From the NCBI GenBank assembly GCA_033557835.1, contig JAWQRO010000198.1:1-49490 (forward strand): a DNA stretch of 49,490 bases, in the 5' to 3' direction. A model generated the notes under the pieces. The model did no database searches. It saw only the letters and a program-made list of their open reading frames with translations, and was not told the DNA's origin. This DNA is from Helochares maculicollis (Eukaryota; Arthropoda; Insecta; Coleoptera; Hydrophilidae). Position numbers and translations under genes: made by a program. Positions 1 to 15,564 of this stretch are shown here, in pieces. The first letter of the stretch is position 1; the number at the start of each line of letters is the position of its first letter.

Positions 1-3000
1 ATGAAGCTCGTAAGCTGAATAAAAATTATATAAATTTTATATATTCTTGCATATAAACTAGTTTAATTACATATAAGGATTACACATAACTTTTTACAAA
101 TTTTACAAAGCTCTATCATCCTTTTTTCGTAATACTTTATAAAAATTTGTAGTAATTTATTTTTCAAAAAAGGCAATAATGAAATAATACTTTCTTTTGC
201 GTATAATTGCTAAGCGTTGTAAAAAAGTGAAGCACCGGCAGATTATAATTTTTGAGACTTTTGGTATGTTTGTGTAAACCTGGGGTTATCACTTATTAGA
301 CGTTTGCTCGCTTCACAACATCATGTGTTGTATGGTAGCAAAATATCATAGAATAGTCTTGTTGAAAATGTATGGCCATAGAAATAATTTAAATATAAAA
401 CTTTAGCTTAAGATTTATACCGTATATCAGTTTTTATTATATAACCTTGTTAGTATTGTTATGAGGTACGTATATGCATATAAAAATAAAGCAGGGAGGC
501 TTCATACCATTTTTTCGTATAAAATTTACTGAACTTAATTCAGTACAATTTAATGGTACGTAGTTTCAAACATGTTTTAAGCATGAAACAGGTTTGTAAC
601 ATTTCTAAATAAATACTAAAGCAAATTGCTACTGAAGATGGGACATCGAAATCATTCCAACACTACGAATTAATTTTTAATGGTTTTAACAGATTAAAAA
701 ACCTCTTAGACAAATTCGTCTATTAATTGTATATTGAACTGCAAACTAAATATATCTGTCAGATATTCAATTCTTAATACTCAGCAAACACAATTATCTT
801 GCGATAAAACTCCACCTTCACACAAAGTTGATTTCATACCAGCTGGAGTTGAAAACCAAACAACACGAGGATGTTAGTTTGCACACCCTAATTGCCTCCC
901 AATGCCCAGAAAGAACTAATAGCTTCAATCCGAGACTTTATTCCCACATTTCTTTGCAAAAAAGAGGAAACGTAAATGTCCGTGCCGCTTTTACAATCAT
1001 AAAGCAGTAAAAAATAAACCATCAATAAAAAATAAAGAAGCTAAATCATATATCAGTGAAGAAATACGTTTAGTTTTAACAAATAATTTCTGATTTCAAG
1101 CTGCATCCAATTAATTTTAATGATGTCTCCACATTCAGCCCCAGCTTGCATTATGTTCATTTCGCATTCATTAAAGCTACACGTATACGAACAGCAACCG
1201 AACAATTTCAACGAATGTGTATGCCACCTATTTATCTTTTCTAACAGCAGCTTCGTTTTACCACACAACATCAATAATGTTACTTTAAAGTGTTTTTACG
1301 CTTTTCTATTAGAGCCAGCAACGCAGCTAATGTTTTTCTCTATTTTTGTCATTAGCTGGGCGTAATAGGAAATAATAGTTCGGATAAAACAAATTTCAAA
1401 ACCTTTAATTGAACGTCAAATCCTTTAAGAGCAATTAAAAGTATGATTTATATAGCAGGAAGAAAAACAGATGAGCTATAAATCTTGCGCCCACCTACAT
1501 ACGCTTTTCGCAGCCGCTAGCGTGCCGGAAAAAAGTGGAAGAAATGAAAAGAGTCCCACCTCTAGTCGATCGTACAAAACAAGGGCTAACAGGAAGAAGA
1601 GGAAAAGTTTCCGGAAGGAGCCATCGAATGAACAACTTCATTAGGACAGAAAACTCGTGTATAACTGGTTATAAGCACTTTCGGTTAAGAAATTGGTTTT
1701 GGATTTGAAATTGAAATTTGGGCAATAAATCATAGTGTCAACGAGGTCACCACGCCTCCGATTGTGTGAAACTTATTTTCGGAGGTGTTTCGGAGTTTCA
1801 GGAGGCCTCCCTAGACGCGCATTAACTGACAACGAGAACTTGATGCTCGGGAACCTCTCCCTTATTGATTTTAGTCTCTTGCTCTCTTATTTTTTATTAA
1901 CTTAATGGTCGCTTTGAATATTACATTTTTTATGCTGAGATTTAATTAGATTATGCTATAATGTCTTTTAGTACCTCTTAATTGAAGTTGCTTTGCTTTG
2001 CTTCTAGAAATGAGCGAATAATCATGACACGAAAAAGGTTTGCGCAGGAGCATGCACATAAAATTGCCAAGTGGCAAAATTTTTCATGTAATCGTAAATC
2101 AGACCGCATTTATTCCAATTCACTATTTTTACCATTTCCACAAGAGCTCGAGCTAAGAAGTAGAATGTAGAAAGTAGAATGCTCAAAGCATTTCGCTCAA
2201 ACTGATTAGTAAGTTACTTAGTTGCAGGTTCATTTTAACTCTTTGAATTTTAAGATCGATGTCATAAATTTGAAGGGTCGACATCGAACGCCATTACATC
2301 ACCGGAGCAGAAATCCGGAAGGCTTCTCTTGCTGGAGCTGATGAGTCGAGCCTGGAATTTATAATGTACGTGGAGGTACTTGCTACCTACCACCCGACAA
2401 AAGTACTTAGTATTCCTTTTGTTTTGGGTCATTAACGCTACGAGACGAAATTCCAAATTCAATTCGACCTATTTTAAATGTACAAAGGGCATCCACTTCT
2501 ATTACTTTTTGAGGAAATTTGACACGCCAAAATTCTACGTACAAAGGTGCAATTTCCTCCCCACGCATACACGATAGTAATGATGGCTGGGCGCCGCACT
2601 CCAACACCGATGAATTTTCTCCATTGAAATGAGAACGAGAAGAAAGGTAGATGGAAAGCCAGCCAACTGTACATACGTAATTTAAATTTTAGCAAATAAA
2701 TGAATCTTAAAAAGTTAATGCATGTTATATTAGATTTACACGCTAGCCATATGATATTCAAATCAGATGAAATTCAGGCTGTCCGAGCTTACCTGAAATG
2801 AAAGGCTGGGGATTATGTAAGGAAGCGTAGTTCTACTCAAACTAGCTTGATTAATCCTCCATTTTATCTCCATCGCTTAATTCATTATTTAAAAGCAATA
2901 AAACTAGAATTGCATAATTCTTGCGTACTTAGCGGATTTTCTATTGTGTTTTTATTTTCGTTTAAGATTCAGTTCCTTACCGTTGCAGCTCCGTCTATGC

Positions 3001-6000
3001 ACTTAAAGTGAACTTACGTAATAATCTTTTTAAGATTTTTGCATAGCTTCGATTCAACTGCCTCCTTGCAGTTGTTCCTTAGAATCTTTTGAATTATTTA
3101 TTCAGATTCTTCAGAGCAGAAAATAAGTTCTTGGAATAGCAACAATAAATATTTATTTGCCTAGTTTCTTCGCATGAACAACGCTTATACTTGCTTTTAT
3201 AGTCAATGTCGCCAAACAACGTTAAATAAAAATTGAGTGATTTACTTTTTACCAATAAAACTATTTCAGTAGGCAGAGTTTTTCAGGTAAATCTAGTTTA
3301 AAATGTAAGCAACTTATCTTACCATACAAATACTATCAATAAGGTTAACTAAGGCAGCAGCACAATTGAACCAAGCTTCACACTTCATAAAAATCTGCAT
3401 GGTTTTTTATAATCGACAATAGCTGACTTCAATTTCTTTCTCAATTCATGATTTATCTTAAAATTTATATTTAATATTACGGTTCACAATGATAAGCCAG
3501 ATGGCAAATTGGAAAGATAGTTGACTCAATCAACGAGTTTTGCAATAAAATTACTTGTTTAATATATTCAAAGCAGAAAAAGTTCTAGCAATAAAAGCAA
3601 TAAAGTAGCTTTAAGAAACGGGTTCCATTAAAAATGAGCAAAAAGATAAAAATTCAGCATCCCATTTCTTTATTTTTTAAATAGCAAAAGACATTTGAAA
3701 TGAGCTTATTTTCTATAGTCACAATTGTCACTTGTGCTTCAAATGAAATAAAAGTAAAATTTAGAACAGGTACAGTTTGTAAATAGATTTTATTTACTCT
3801 ACTTGCAATTATTTGAAGGGGAAATACTCTTATAATTCTTATATGTCCACACAACAATATTTTAAAAATTACTGGTGAAAGCAATCTTTCCACTGGGCTA
3901 AAAATATTTTGCAAACTTTTAACTTATCTGTTTATTCGCTTCATATTAAACATTTATTTTCACAACTAAAGACTCGATTTTAAAACATGTGCTCAAGCTC
4001 CAAATCATCAACAACTACTATGAAATTCTACAGTGAAGGAGAATATTCTCCATTTAGTTTAGTACTGTCTATTATAAGTTAACCTAAACTTAGGAATAAA
4101 ATTCGGTAAAGCAGAATATTTTCCTGAAATGTCGAACCAATACCTGAAAGTTTTTTGTGCTGATAAATTTCATAATTAAAAGATAGAGTAACGGGCGAAC
4201 GGGCGTTGGAATATAAGCAAAAACAAAACGATATAAACGACGATGCAATGGCAATGCAAATAGTATGTTTTTCGCTCTTTTGTTCAGCTGAAAAAAGAGG
4301 CAGGACGATGCATAAAAAAACAAGTGTAGTTTCAATTTATTGTCGTGTGCAGAAAATGCGATGGTAATATCTCCGTACCAATTTAATCCGAGTTTTTATA
4401 ACACGTCAGAGAACAACACATATTTTTAAAGCTCGCAAAACTCTGTGCATCCGCGTGCGCGAAACGGAAGATTAATACCATTTCTGGGTGCATCTGTTAT
4501 ATCTGGAAATGAAAAATTATGTCGACAAATGTGTTCCGCTTTTAAAAACACGCAACATCATTTTGTTTTCGGTTTCGATTTATAATCCATGCCCATTTTG
4601 GTATTATTAGCATAAGCTAGCAGCCCGTGGATTTTTTGTTCCTAAGATTATTATAAATCATTTTTCGATTTGAATTTATTGCCACCACAATTTGCAAACT
4701 GGTGACTGAAAAAATTGCGTCGATTACACACAGAAATGAAAGAAACAACATTTGCGTCTCCAAGGTATTTCCTAATTGCAAAATTTGTTTTTCATCGTAA
4801 AACAAATATTTTCCTCTCACATAAAACGATCCAGAAAAGAAGAGCTTATCCAGGGAACAGGAATAAAAGCTAATTTAGTTTAAAACAGGAAGGGTGGGTT
4901 GAAGTGAGATGAGCAGGCTAAGCTGAATGGGGAAGAACAAAGTTTCCATCTCCACATATGGCACCCAAACACAAACACAGAGTGCAGTGAGTGGGAGAGA
5001 AGCTCATTAAAAGTTTGGAAATGCTGGCATTGTTAATGTGTTTTTAATTTTAGGTCATTAGGGGTGAGCGCGCTACATTTTTAATATCTGTTTATAAATT
5101 CATTAGCGGAAAAAGTGATAAACGCAACGCATCGGGATTACCAAATGTATTTTCTATATCTGTTATTTACGGCAAAATATACGCAAATTTGCAGAAAACA
5201 ATCCCCTCTGGCACCATTTTTTAAAATTATAACGATAAATTTTAGATTAACTTTTCCGTATTGTTTTTGTTCGCCACCAATAAACAAATACTCAGCAATT
5301 TTTAATTCAAAATGAGCAGTTATGATATTTAAAATTATTTAGTAGCTGCCTGAATTGGTATTACTTTCGCTCTAAAGTTTTTGATGAGTTTAAAATGTTG
5401 GGTGTATTAGATAGCGCTGTAATTTTTAATGACAAAAGTGTCGTCGCTTAAAAATTTTTAAATGAAGTTGAAATATTGTTTCAGGTTTTAAAGGGTGGCA
5501 GGCTTTTACTGGACGGTGGATTTTTTAAAGCGTGCAGATTATGGGGTTGAAAAGACTTCAAACAACAAACCAGTAAATGTAATATGTTAATCATTTCACA
5601 CAGAGTGCGTAATTGTCAGTAGGTACACATATGGCGTACCCTTCGTGTCAGTTAAAAATGTCGACATTGTTCAGTGGTGAAATGTTTTACAGACTTTTAA
5701 TATACATTAAAACAAGCAATATTTTTACATATGTGACAGCGCGTACATATGAAACATTTATTTTCGTTTTAATAGCTACACGATTTTTACTGTTGTTTTA
5801 CAGGAGAGGTGGTTATTTTTTAGTATTATAGCTTATTGAAAATAATATATAAAGCAGCTTAAAAGTAGTATTTAATGTCTATTTCAAAAATTGATGTACA
5901 ATTTTTAATGAAATATCTTTAATTTATTAGCTTCTGCATGAAAATTTAGATTCCAGATTTCATTTGAGCTGCAGCATGAAGAATAATGCTTTAATAACGA

Positions 6001-7800
6001 TGGCGTCTGGTTGAAAAGAAATAAAAGTTTTCAAACTTGGAAACCGCTCCAAGATACACAACACTCAACCTACATGCATTTCAGTTGGAAAATTGTATGT
6101 ATAAATTATCGCACACAGAGTAAGTTTTAATGGCTACTCAGCTTCAGCCGTGATTATCAATGGTTTCAGGTGGCGTATATTTGTCTTTCTCCCTGCTATT
6201 GGATATCTTCCTCTGCGCCTCTCAGGTGCATTGTAAAATGAAAATGGTGGCGCCGCGCTCCATTTTAATTGTGTTTAATGTTCAATGCTCATTACACATT
6301 ATGGAAAATATCAATTAAATTTATTTGAGTAGAATTCAACTCTATTACCTTAATGAGTAATAAATTTAATTATACCTTTAACCGAGGGTAAATTAAATAA
6401 CTCATAAATCCAAAAGATAAAGTAATGCAGCTCTAATAATTTATTTCTCTTTCTCCCCGTGTGGGGCCTGGCTATGGTAGCCGAAGCAGCCCCTGCTTCG
6501 CTATTAAAATATTTAACATCGCGAGTTGAATTTAAACCAATATTTGAGGGGCTTTAATTTCATGTTTTATATGGATTTAAACTTCACTAATTTTACAAAA
6601 CGTTCTAATTTCGAACACGTATCCCTCAGGATATGTACCTTATCTCGTTCTAGCCTTGTAGTGCAATTTGGTTAATATGACAATTCATCACAGACAAAAG
6701 GTGAGCCTTGGGGAGATTTAAGCACTTTTTCCTAGTTGACTAAAGCGAGTTGATAATAGCTATTACTTTTCTACGTACAAATAGTTTCAATTCTTCTTTT
6801 ACTATAAGACAAATTAAACAAAAACGATCTTAGAAAATTTCCCACGTCAAAAATATTTGTGATAAAGATGTATGCTGAATGCTATTATCAGTGATTTTCT
6901 TAAAGATTGCGTTCAAATGTCTCTATATTTTTAAGAAAACACCTATTTTTTGACTTTTTTTCAAATGGCAAGAAGTACAAGATACTTGTAAAAGAGATGC
7001 AGTATAATCAAAGTAGAATAGACACATAGGATAAGAGAACAGATATGGTGGGAACCTGTATACTGAATAATTTGAACAAGGATTTAAAGCGATGAAATGT
7101 AAGATATAGGATTGAATTGATAATATAACCAAGTAGATTAAATTGGATCTCATTAAAAAATGAAATATGAATAATTGGAGACTTTGAAAACTTAAATAAA
7201 GCAACTAACGGAGACTATGGCATTATTAATAATTTAAGGATAATTTTACAGGAAATATTTTAAATAAAAAGTCTGCAAAGATAGAACAAGTATGTTTTGA
7301 TGAAGAAAGGAAAAAATAAAAATAGTTGTTCGTGCAAGATATCACTGTTTGTATTTGTTGTTTTTACAGTTCCTGCTAAATTCGAGGGTCTTTCCTATGC
7401 CTTCGATCAAAAAGGTCGCTATAGATTTAATCTTTAAAATGTCTTTCGTTTGCCTTCCATCCACTTTCGCTTTCATGTTAAGACCCTTTAAAACAGTCCC
7501 TTGCTTTTCTTCAAGTAGGAAGGCGGCTTTGTGATTGTTTTCCTGCTATATTCCTGGTGCTGTGCAATTTTGACGGAGCTCGCCAACCCCCAGAGAAGAA
7601 AGAAGATTTCTGGGTAAGGCATGCCTACCTTCTTTGCTTTAGTTGAAAGAATGCAAACCAACACCTTAATTTTTTGTGCTAAACCTACATTTTGCTACGC
7701 CCAATGCATTTAACAACTCTCTAAGTTTCAAGAAGAAACAACGAAAAAATAGCCAAATACTTTTAGGCATACAAAAAAGAAAAAAAAGAAAATTTCAAAA
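1..7800. other. AT-rich non-coding region, no gene recognised
   Basis: This stretch is strongly AT-rich with small GC-richer pockets, for example around 1500-1860 and 6450-6500. The open reading frames are all under 100 codons, overlap on both strands and show no recognisable domain, so I treat them as chance. I saw no tRNA, rRNA or transposon end. It could be intergenic or part of a long intron. Confidence 0.6.
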
Positions 7801-7858
7801 TAAATGAGTTAAGACAACAGAAAGTAATGAATCACTTGAGAAATATTCACAACAACTT
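7801..7858 (+). repeat. Copy A of a short dispersed A-rich repeat
   Basis: A segment around CAACAGAAAGTAATG, followed by GAGAAATATTCACAACAACT, aligns by eye with two other places in the window (17,523-17,618 and 18,608-18,701). All three share the order CAACAG, an A-rich spacer, GAGAAA and a CA-rich tail. Similarity is partial, so the copies look old. The family is not recognised. It sits in a purine-rich, A-rich stretch running from about 7700 to 8100, where low complexity could inflate the resemblance. Confidence 0.35.
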
Positions 7859-10800
7859 TATGGGAGGCAAACTGATGAAAGGGAGCTTTAACCAAAACCA
7901 AATCTTCAGAAGTTTTAAAAGAACCAGAAATTAAACAAGAGCAAACAAATCACTTAGACAGAAAGCAGTATATCAAATATTAAACACCAAAAGCGTCTAA
8001 GAAATACAACACAAAAAGGATAACATAACAACAAGGCGAAGTAAATATTTAGAAGAGCCAACAAAAATATTTCAATGAAATAGCTGAAAGGTTTATATAA
8101 ATACTAAAATCGACTAACTGTCACAAAACCTGGTAATTCATCCTTTCAAGACAAATTTTCTTCTGTAGGACCGAAAATTTTTCTTGGTACGCAACTTCGA
8201 ATTTTGGTGAGTTTACTAACTCAAACCAAAGATTTTATACCATTAAAATAAATGGATTCAATTTAAAAACAATTAACTGCATCCGCTGTATGTCTTCAAA
8301 ACTTCATAACACTCTAGTACAATAAAAATGTTTGTGCCAAATAAGTCAAAATCTAATCTCTTATGTACAATCAAAACAGCAATAGACGAAAGATCATTAA
8401 AAATTGTTCAAATCTCTGACCTACAGACATCGCCATTACTCTGAAACTGCACATATATGTTCTATATTTAGAGACGAGTGCATTCGTAAGTGGGTAGGTA
8501 TATGGTACACCTGCTGCCTTAATCTACAGTTTATGGTGCACATTTCCTGTGAGCAAAGAAATACACACGAACACCACTGCAGCATTATGAAAGTTTCAGG
8601 AAAACAGAATATTGCACTAACAATACATTCATCTCATTAAATACACGTGCAGCCCTCGCCTCCGCCACCGCATCGCTTACTTTTGTCTTCCCGCTAACCC
8701 TGTACACTCCGGCCGGAACCCTTTGGAAGCAGGGAAACAACTGGAAAAATGTATGTGTCGCATTATTGTTGCAAAGTCGACACACGGAATCCGAACGTCG
8801 CGGCAGCGGCAGAAATTGAAAATATTCGAGAAATAAACTGTTGCCTGGTTGCATTACCTCCATCCACAATTCCACAATAACACAACAGCACAAGATGAAA
8901 CTCTCGGCTATGAAAACAATTCCTGTATGAAATATAACGATTCAGCCTTCGCTATTCTAAAAATCTACTCATATTTACTTAGCGGGCTAATGAAAAGGGA
9001 GAAATGATTAAGTGGTGAAACATTATACACGAATAAAAACGATAGAATCATATTGCAAGTTTAGAAATTTAGAAACAATAGTTTTAATTCAGCTTGTAGT
9101 AGCTTCATGCAGGAACGTAGAATTGGTAATTATGTAGTTATGGCACCTTACGACGCATGCATTGTAATAAAATCCACATTTTTACCTTCAAAACAAATGT
9201 GCGATTCATGCAAGCAAGTGAGTAGAGATTTTGTATTAAAACATTGCTCATAAGTTACAAGGTCCATTAATTATCGGAACATTTTAAAAAGCCAATGTTT
9301 AATAGTTAGCTAAAGTATTAAGTATAGCAATAATTAAAAGAAAACCTGCCTACAATGTTAAACTTCTCAAAAATGCTTAAGACTGTTCTGATAAAGCAAA
9401 AGAGGTAAATATTTATCAGAGCTGCTAAGATTCTATACTTACAGTCAATTTCATAACGATAATATTGTCAAGAATGTAGTCTATTGAAGTTTTAAACAAA
9501 AAAAATCATTCCCAAACAGCTACAGTTCACATAATGACATAAAAGTACAGCTTGTATGACAATGTTAAACGTTGCAAGAACAGAAAGGGAGCGTGCTATT
9601 ATTTACTTGCTAGAGTATATTAAATTGCACTATTTGCCTATTGGTAGCTAAATTATATTTACAGAACTACATGTAATAGAAGACAAAAACTGTAAGCCAA
9701 AACCATTTTTCTAAGCTTTTCTTCTAAACTACAAATTAGGACAGACATATCCAATTGTCACTTTGTGCTTATCTTCATAATTAGATAGCTAAAAAATTTG
9801 TAGAAGCAAGATTTCAAAGTCGCTGAAGTCCTATTGTTACTTTGAAAAAAAAATGTGCATTCTGCTACTACTTTATTTAAAGTTTGTCCATAATCTAAAA
9901 TATATTTTGATTTTATACTTTGTGCATGTTCTCACCATATTTTAAAAGGAAAAAAATAAGTTAAAGAAAATATATTTTCTATAAAGATTTTAATTAAAAT
10001 TTACCATATTTTTATTTTATATTTTGCTATTTCAAAATTGCAGAACCAGATGGCATAGCATGTTTTCTTCATTTTTTACTGAATCACATGCTACACAGGT
10101 AAAATGAAAACAATTATAAGAACCAAAATAACTATGACTTTTCATCCATATTCTACAAAACTCTTTTTACGTTTTTGAAATCCATTTTAAGTTTGAAATT
10201 GGCTTTCAGATTGAAAAACAACTATTTTTTTTGCTTTTCGTACAGAACAATTTATAGTGTGAAAGTGTTCTTACAATTCTACTCAGATTCAGCTTCTGTC
10301 TTTTTATTTCATGTCACACATCATAAACAATTTTGAAAACATTTAAACCCTAAAATATAGAATTAAAAGTAAAAGTAAGCGAAATCTTAAATAATGCACT
10401 TAGAATACCGGCATTGTTAGTACATCTTTGGTAACTGAAAATGATATTCTCAAAATTCTTTTAACTATGGTTGAATAATAATGATTTGCAAATGAATTCA
10501 TAGATTGATGGTTATATACCAAAACCAAAATAAATTTGCTTTTGAACCAATGTTTAGACTTTTAATATAAGCTTCTAGTTGTAGTTCAAATATGTAATAA
10601 GCAGACTTTCTGCAGACATTTTTGTTACGTTGACGAACCAACTTGCCTTACATACAATTTTACAGCATATAATTAATAACTTCTTAAATCTTCGGCTTAA
10701 TAATTGCTACCATTTTATTACGTATTCTTTTAAAAAGTTCTTTGATTGAGTTTTTCGAAACCTTGAATGCTGTGCGTAAATATATAGATTAAAATAAATA

Positions 10801-13800
10801 CACAAACATCTTGGTTTTTGGAAGACTAATATACTAATATATTATATAAATAATATTTTAAATTAAATAGAGAAATGTCTGCATTAAAAAGTACAAATAA
10901 CGTATATATTTCTGCTTTAAATAATTTTAATATGTAGTCACCAAAATTCTATTGTAATTCCTCATTTAAACTAGATTGAGGTTCTATAGTGAACACAGTA
11001 TTATATTAAGTAGAGACAACCCAGAATTCAATAACTGATATCCGATAGGTAAAAATATCTTACTTAAAGTTCCTTAAAAAAGGACAGCATAAATTAAATA
11101 TCAAACATATTACAATGCACATCCTAATTTCATTTAAAGTAAATTGCTGTTTCAAAATATATTAGTAAGTGTTCATAAATTCCAAATGAATACTGCAAAT
11201 TAATGTATTAATTTAATGTACATTAAATGTATTCTAGCAACAATTTAAATTCAATAACTTGAAAGCTAATTTATGTTCATTTTAGTAAATCTTATAAAGA
11301 TATTTAAGTTGACCAAATGAATACCAAAAATGAAGTAAACATTTTTAATTTTTAGCTAATAAATACCGCTTATTAATGCCTCCAGCTCCCCTTTTTGCGG
11401 CGCAGGAAAAGCGATAATGCCAACCAGTTTGAACGTAACCAATCCTGGAAACGTTTTATTAAAACCGTCCCGTCCTTTGATTGAAAGTCTCACCACTCCA
11501 AACCCCAATATCCTGAGCCAAGCAACGCCATACCAACACGCTATAGATAAAACGGATTTCATTCTTTCCCTTTGATGAAAAAAATTCAAATATACTTTAT
11601 ATACATGAATTGTAATAAAAAGCGACATAGAAAAGAATTTAATACCAGCCTTATCGGCGATACAGGCTATCGATTTTGCCGGACCTTTCCCACATGGGAG
11701 CGAAATCGTCAGATTTCCTTCAGATATGAAGGCGAATTGCTGACCCAATGAGGGTATTTTTCGTCACGTTTCCGACTCGACTCCAACGGCTCCTAATTTT
11801 TTAATGCAATTTTTCTTTATGAAATTACCGACCATACGGACGTGATCGCTTTTTTATTTTTCCTCCCGTTTTTTCGTCTCCTTTCCACTGCGCCGCCCCT
11901 GCCGCCACCTTCTAGACGACAGGCGTAATGGGAGGTAATTCAATTCGCTCCGTAAACACATAATGTTATTAAATGTGAAATAATTTATATACCTACGCTG
12001 CGACCCCTCCTGCTTCTTTTACTTGACTAGAATTAAAATGTTCTCGCTAGACCTTTTATATCTGTGAAAATTCTTGCGAGAGAATTTTTGTGTACTGGTT
12101 ATTTTTACTGTATACCTATTTTTCTTAAACGGTACTTTTGTGATTTGTAGTACTTCCGAGAGTAAGATGTAACTTCGTTAGATGTATTTTTCTACAAATA
12201 GTCATAAGATCTCGTAGGAAACTGTTTTCTACAAAGCTTTTCATTATATCTCATTCAAATGTTTTTGTTTAATTTTTAAATCGGATTATGCTCATTACTT
12301 CTGTATATTTTGTAATAATACTCTACTACCATGCTACCAAGCACAGTTTTATATTTTTATAAATGTTATAATTTTACATAAACCTGTTTTTATCATATTA
12401 ATCATGGCAAGTAGTTTCTACTATTACAATTTTTATTTACATAATCAACATCATTTTCTCAAATATCAGAAGTATTTATGAATATCAATTTAATTATTGT
12501 ATAACAGGGTAATTTTGAATGCCACAATACAAAGTGCATGAAACCTAGGGAACAAACAATTATAAATCACGCCTTAAACAGTTATAATGCATAGAGATGG
12601 AGCAAATTATTTCCGCAAAAATTAACTATTTGAATTTGCATCTAATAATCGAACAAACAATAACAATATATTTTGTTTTATTTCGAAATTTCCCAATTTA
12701 GATTAAATTGATAATGGCCCGCTTTGTTTATGATATGCCAAATATTTAATATCCTGATCAGAATTTTAAGCCAGTCGTGCAGAGCCGAGCTCGGGAATGT
12801 CCAGCGATTTATATGCTTTGCTAGCGATTTATGAAAACGAAATAGATATCGTGTGTATATGTTGATTTTCCCTCTAAATGTAAATTATATATCTGTTGGT
12901 TTAACAAATTCACTCTGCAATTTACTACCCAATCACCGTGCCAAGTTTCTCAAACAAAATAAAACGACTTTCATTATACAGTACTATTTTATTAATTCCA
13001 TTATACATGATACGAATCTTTCAAAAAAATCCTTTTATGCTCATTTAGGGCGGATTTTTTTCCGATTGCTCCTCCCCTTCCCAGGAAGACTTCTCGATCC
13101 CGCAAGCGGAGCCTCTGAAATCTTATTATTTCCCCTAGACTGATTTTAAGCTTTTCATATATTCTTCCGAAGGCCAGCTAGCACAGCAGGTAGTTTTTCA
13201 GGAGCACACGCTCCAAGTAATAAATTTTTCGAACATTTATATAGAATGTATGTGGTTTCATCCGCGTAACATACTTTTATAGGTCACGAAAGATTTTCTT
13301 GTCGGAATAGCGCGAGACGGCTTATGAAAGTCTAAGGGAAAATACTAAAAATGTTTTGAATTTTCCTCACTGAAAAACTAAGGCGCAGCATTGTTTTCAA
13401 GTTTCCCCTCTATTCGCCTGATCTGCACGCCACATGAAAGGCATGGGCTTTGCATCCCGAAAATCTTGAGCCACGCAAACTGAAAAGCAAAAAAAATTTA
13501 AGGGTGAAAGTCGTGATTCTTGTACGCAAAGTACTTTTTTGTTATTTATATTATACATTTCCATTAAAAAGCAAGCAAAGGCTCAGTGGAGCGGCGCTCC
13601 ACACCGTACTCTCAGTTTTATATTTATAAAGGCAATTTGAAGGAAAATAATATTATCTTCATTTTCCATAACAAGTACATTTCGCTGTGCTTTTTCGAAA
13701 AGGCCGGACATTACGTGCAACTGAAACAGACGCTTAGGGAAGTGCTGCAATAAAAGGAAAGGGGTTAGATTAAATTGGATTGCATTTTATTCTTTCCCTC

Positions 13801-15564
13801 GTTCGCAACGACTCTTTTGTTCTGACTCCAAGGTAAAACAGAAGCGAAAAAAAGGCAGCTTAGTTATTTTCCAGGCTTGTTTGTTGTAAAGCAGTGCGAG
13901 TAATATGCCAGTGGAAATCCTGGTAAAATCTTATTTTTAACGGAAAAAAGTGAAACATACCTGTGCGCTTGAAACTTATTTTCATATAGCTTTATATAAA
14001 GAATTGACTACTTTTCAGCATGTTTGTTCAACTACTTGTGCTTTAGCTAAACAGCATCAACACTATACTACCGGACCATTAAATCGAATTGTGATGTGTA
14101 CTGTGTAAATTGCTTGTCGTAATCCTTTATGTGTTAACCGATTTAAGTTGAAACAAAAGATTAATTTTAATTAGTTGTTTTTTTTTGTCGGAAATATATT
14201 GAAAATGTTGAAAAAAGTCAGCAGCAAATTATTGTAGAGTAAATAAAATAACGACACATGATATTTTCGTAACAACATATTGCTTTATTATTAGTAATAT
14301 TGAAAGTCAGTAAATATTGTCGATAAAACCTATCAGCAAAATTTAGCCGCAATCACCTAACCATCGGTATAAGGGTTAGACATTAGATTTAAAGGTAGAT
14401 TGACGTAGGTAAAATAAATAGGGTTATAATTCCCAAGGCACGGCTTGGCAGAAACTGGGTGGAAATGGGCGGGCAGCGAGGAAGGTTGAGGAGGTTGCGT
14501 ATGTTTTATGTTTGAAGTTAAACTCGAAGCTCATTCTGATTACAATAGTTAGTTTGTAGGGCACAAAGCGCTTTGGGCCTAATGCATGTAGTTTTACGGA
14601 CGGGTTCACTAAAATTTTAGATATGTTCGCTCAGTAAAACACCGCTGGCAAAATTATACATGTATGTGTGCCGGGGAGGTGGTAGAGGCGTGGGTGCGTA
14701 TGCGATCTACTTTCCTGATAGAAACAAGCTATAATTAGTAATTCCTTTAATTTCAACCTTCAAACTAGATGATCTACCATTAAGTTGTGCCGAAATTAAT
14801 TAAACATTTCTATATTGTAAGGAAAACTTTTAAAAATTACTATTGGGAACATATAAATTAAGAATATATATATAAAAGAATCTGTAGGATGATCACACAC
14901 TTTCGAAATCTACAAAACCATCCCGTAGCAAATCCCTCAGCATACATTTTATGACTTCATAATCGAAGAAGTTCCTCTTCAGCTTCGCGCAGCTCCTCGC
15001 CAGCCGACCCAATTATATTAAGCAGGGTTTTATAGCGGTACACCCTTAGAATAAAACTAAAACACTACTAGCATAAAGATTTAGTCCTGACATAAAGATT
15101 TCCAGCCCCTTACATATATCTTAAATTGATACACGAGTTGAATTTTCATCCTTCTTCGTAATGTATTCCAGAAATTTCTTATTGCAGCACCATCGCTGAG
15201 TCGAGCAGCTCAACTGCTGCGCGAACCCAGAGGTGCACAGCGAATACTATCCGCCGACCATCACCATACAACTCCGAAGTGTTGGCGAAACACGTACTTG
15301 TGTGCAAAAAAAGCCAATCTACCTACTTCAAAATCTCTCCCAGGATCCACCTCGACTTTATTACAACCACATGAATCCTTTATTTGGCCGTCCTCGACCG
15401 ACCGACGGCTCTTCTTTTCATAAAAGAAACACACACTAAACTTGTAAAATGTAGAATGTCGTGTAGCCAGGACTGCATTAGACAGGGTATGCGGACATTC
15501 GTGCTCTTAATAAAATCTGGGTGAGTCTCTTCTGGATTAGACGTCTTATTTAATTTTCCGGGGA
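7859..15564. other. AT-rich non-coding region, no gene recognised
   Basis: I found no gene here. The longest open frame is 130 codons on the minus strand (11,356-11,748). It has no recognisable motif and no supporting signals. GC-richer pockets occur at about 8640-8830, 11,370-11,560, 13,060-13,620 and 14,960-15,430 without a convincing exon. A small perfect hairpin, GTGGAGC with GCTCCAC around a 3-base loop, lies at 13,586-13,602. Confidence 0.55.

Noticed and set aside
2338..2365. CTGATGAGTC, resembling the hammerhead core
   Set aside because: No GAAA follows at a suitable distance and there are no pairing arms.
11690..11715. Minus-strand CTGACGA as a second hammerhead candidate
   Set aside because: A GAAA occurs 16 bases after it, but the bases between do not form stem II and no flanking helices pair.
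11356..11748. 130-codon open frame on the minus strand, the longest outside the trehalase
   Set aside because: No recognisable domain, no splice or poly(A) context and composition like the surroundings. One frame of this length is expected by chance in 49 kb searched in six frames.
14950..15060. Minus-strand Glu/Leu-rich string (GEELREAEEELLRL) as a possible exon
   Set aside because: A second frame is equally protein-like, stops lie close on both sides and no splice signals were convincing.
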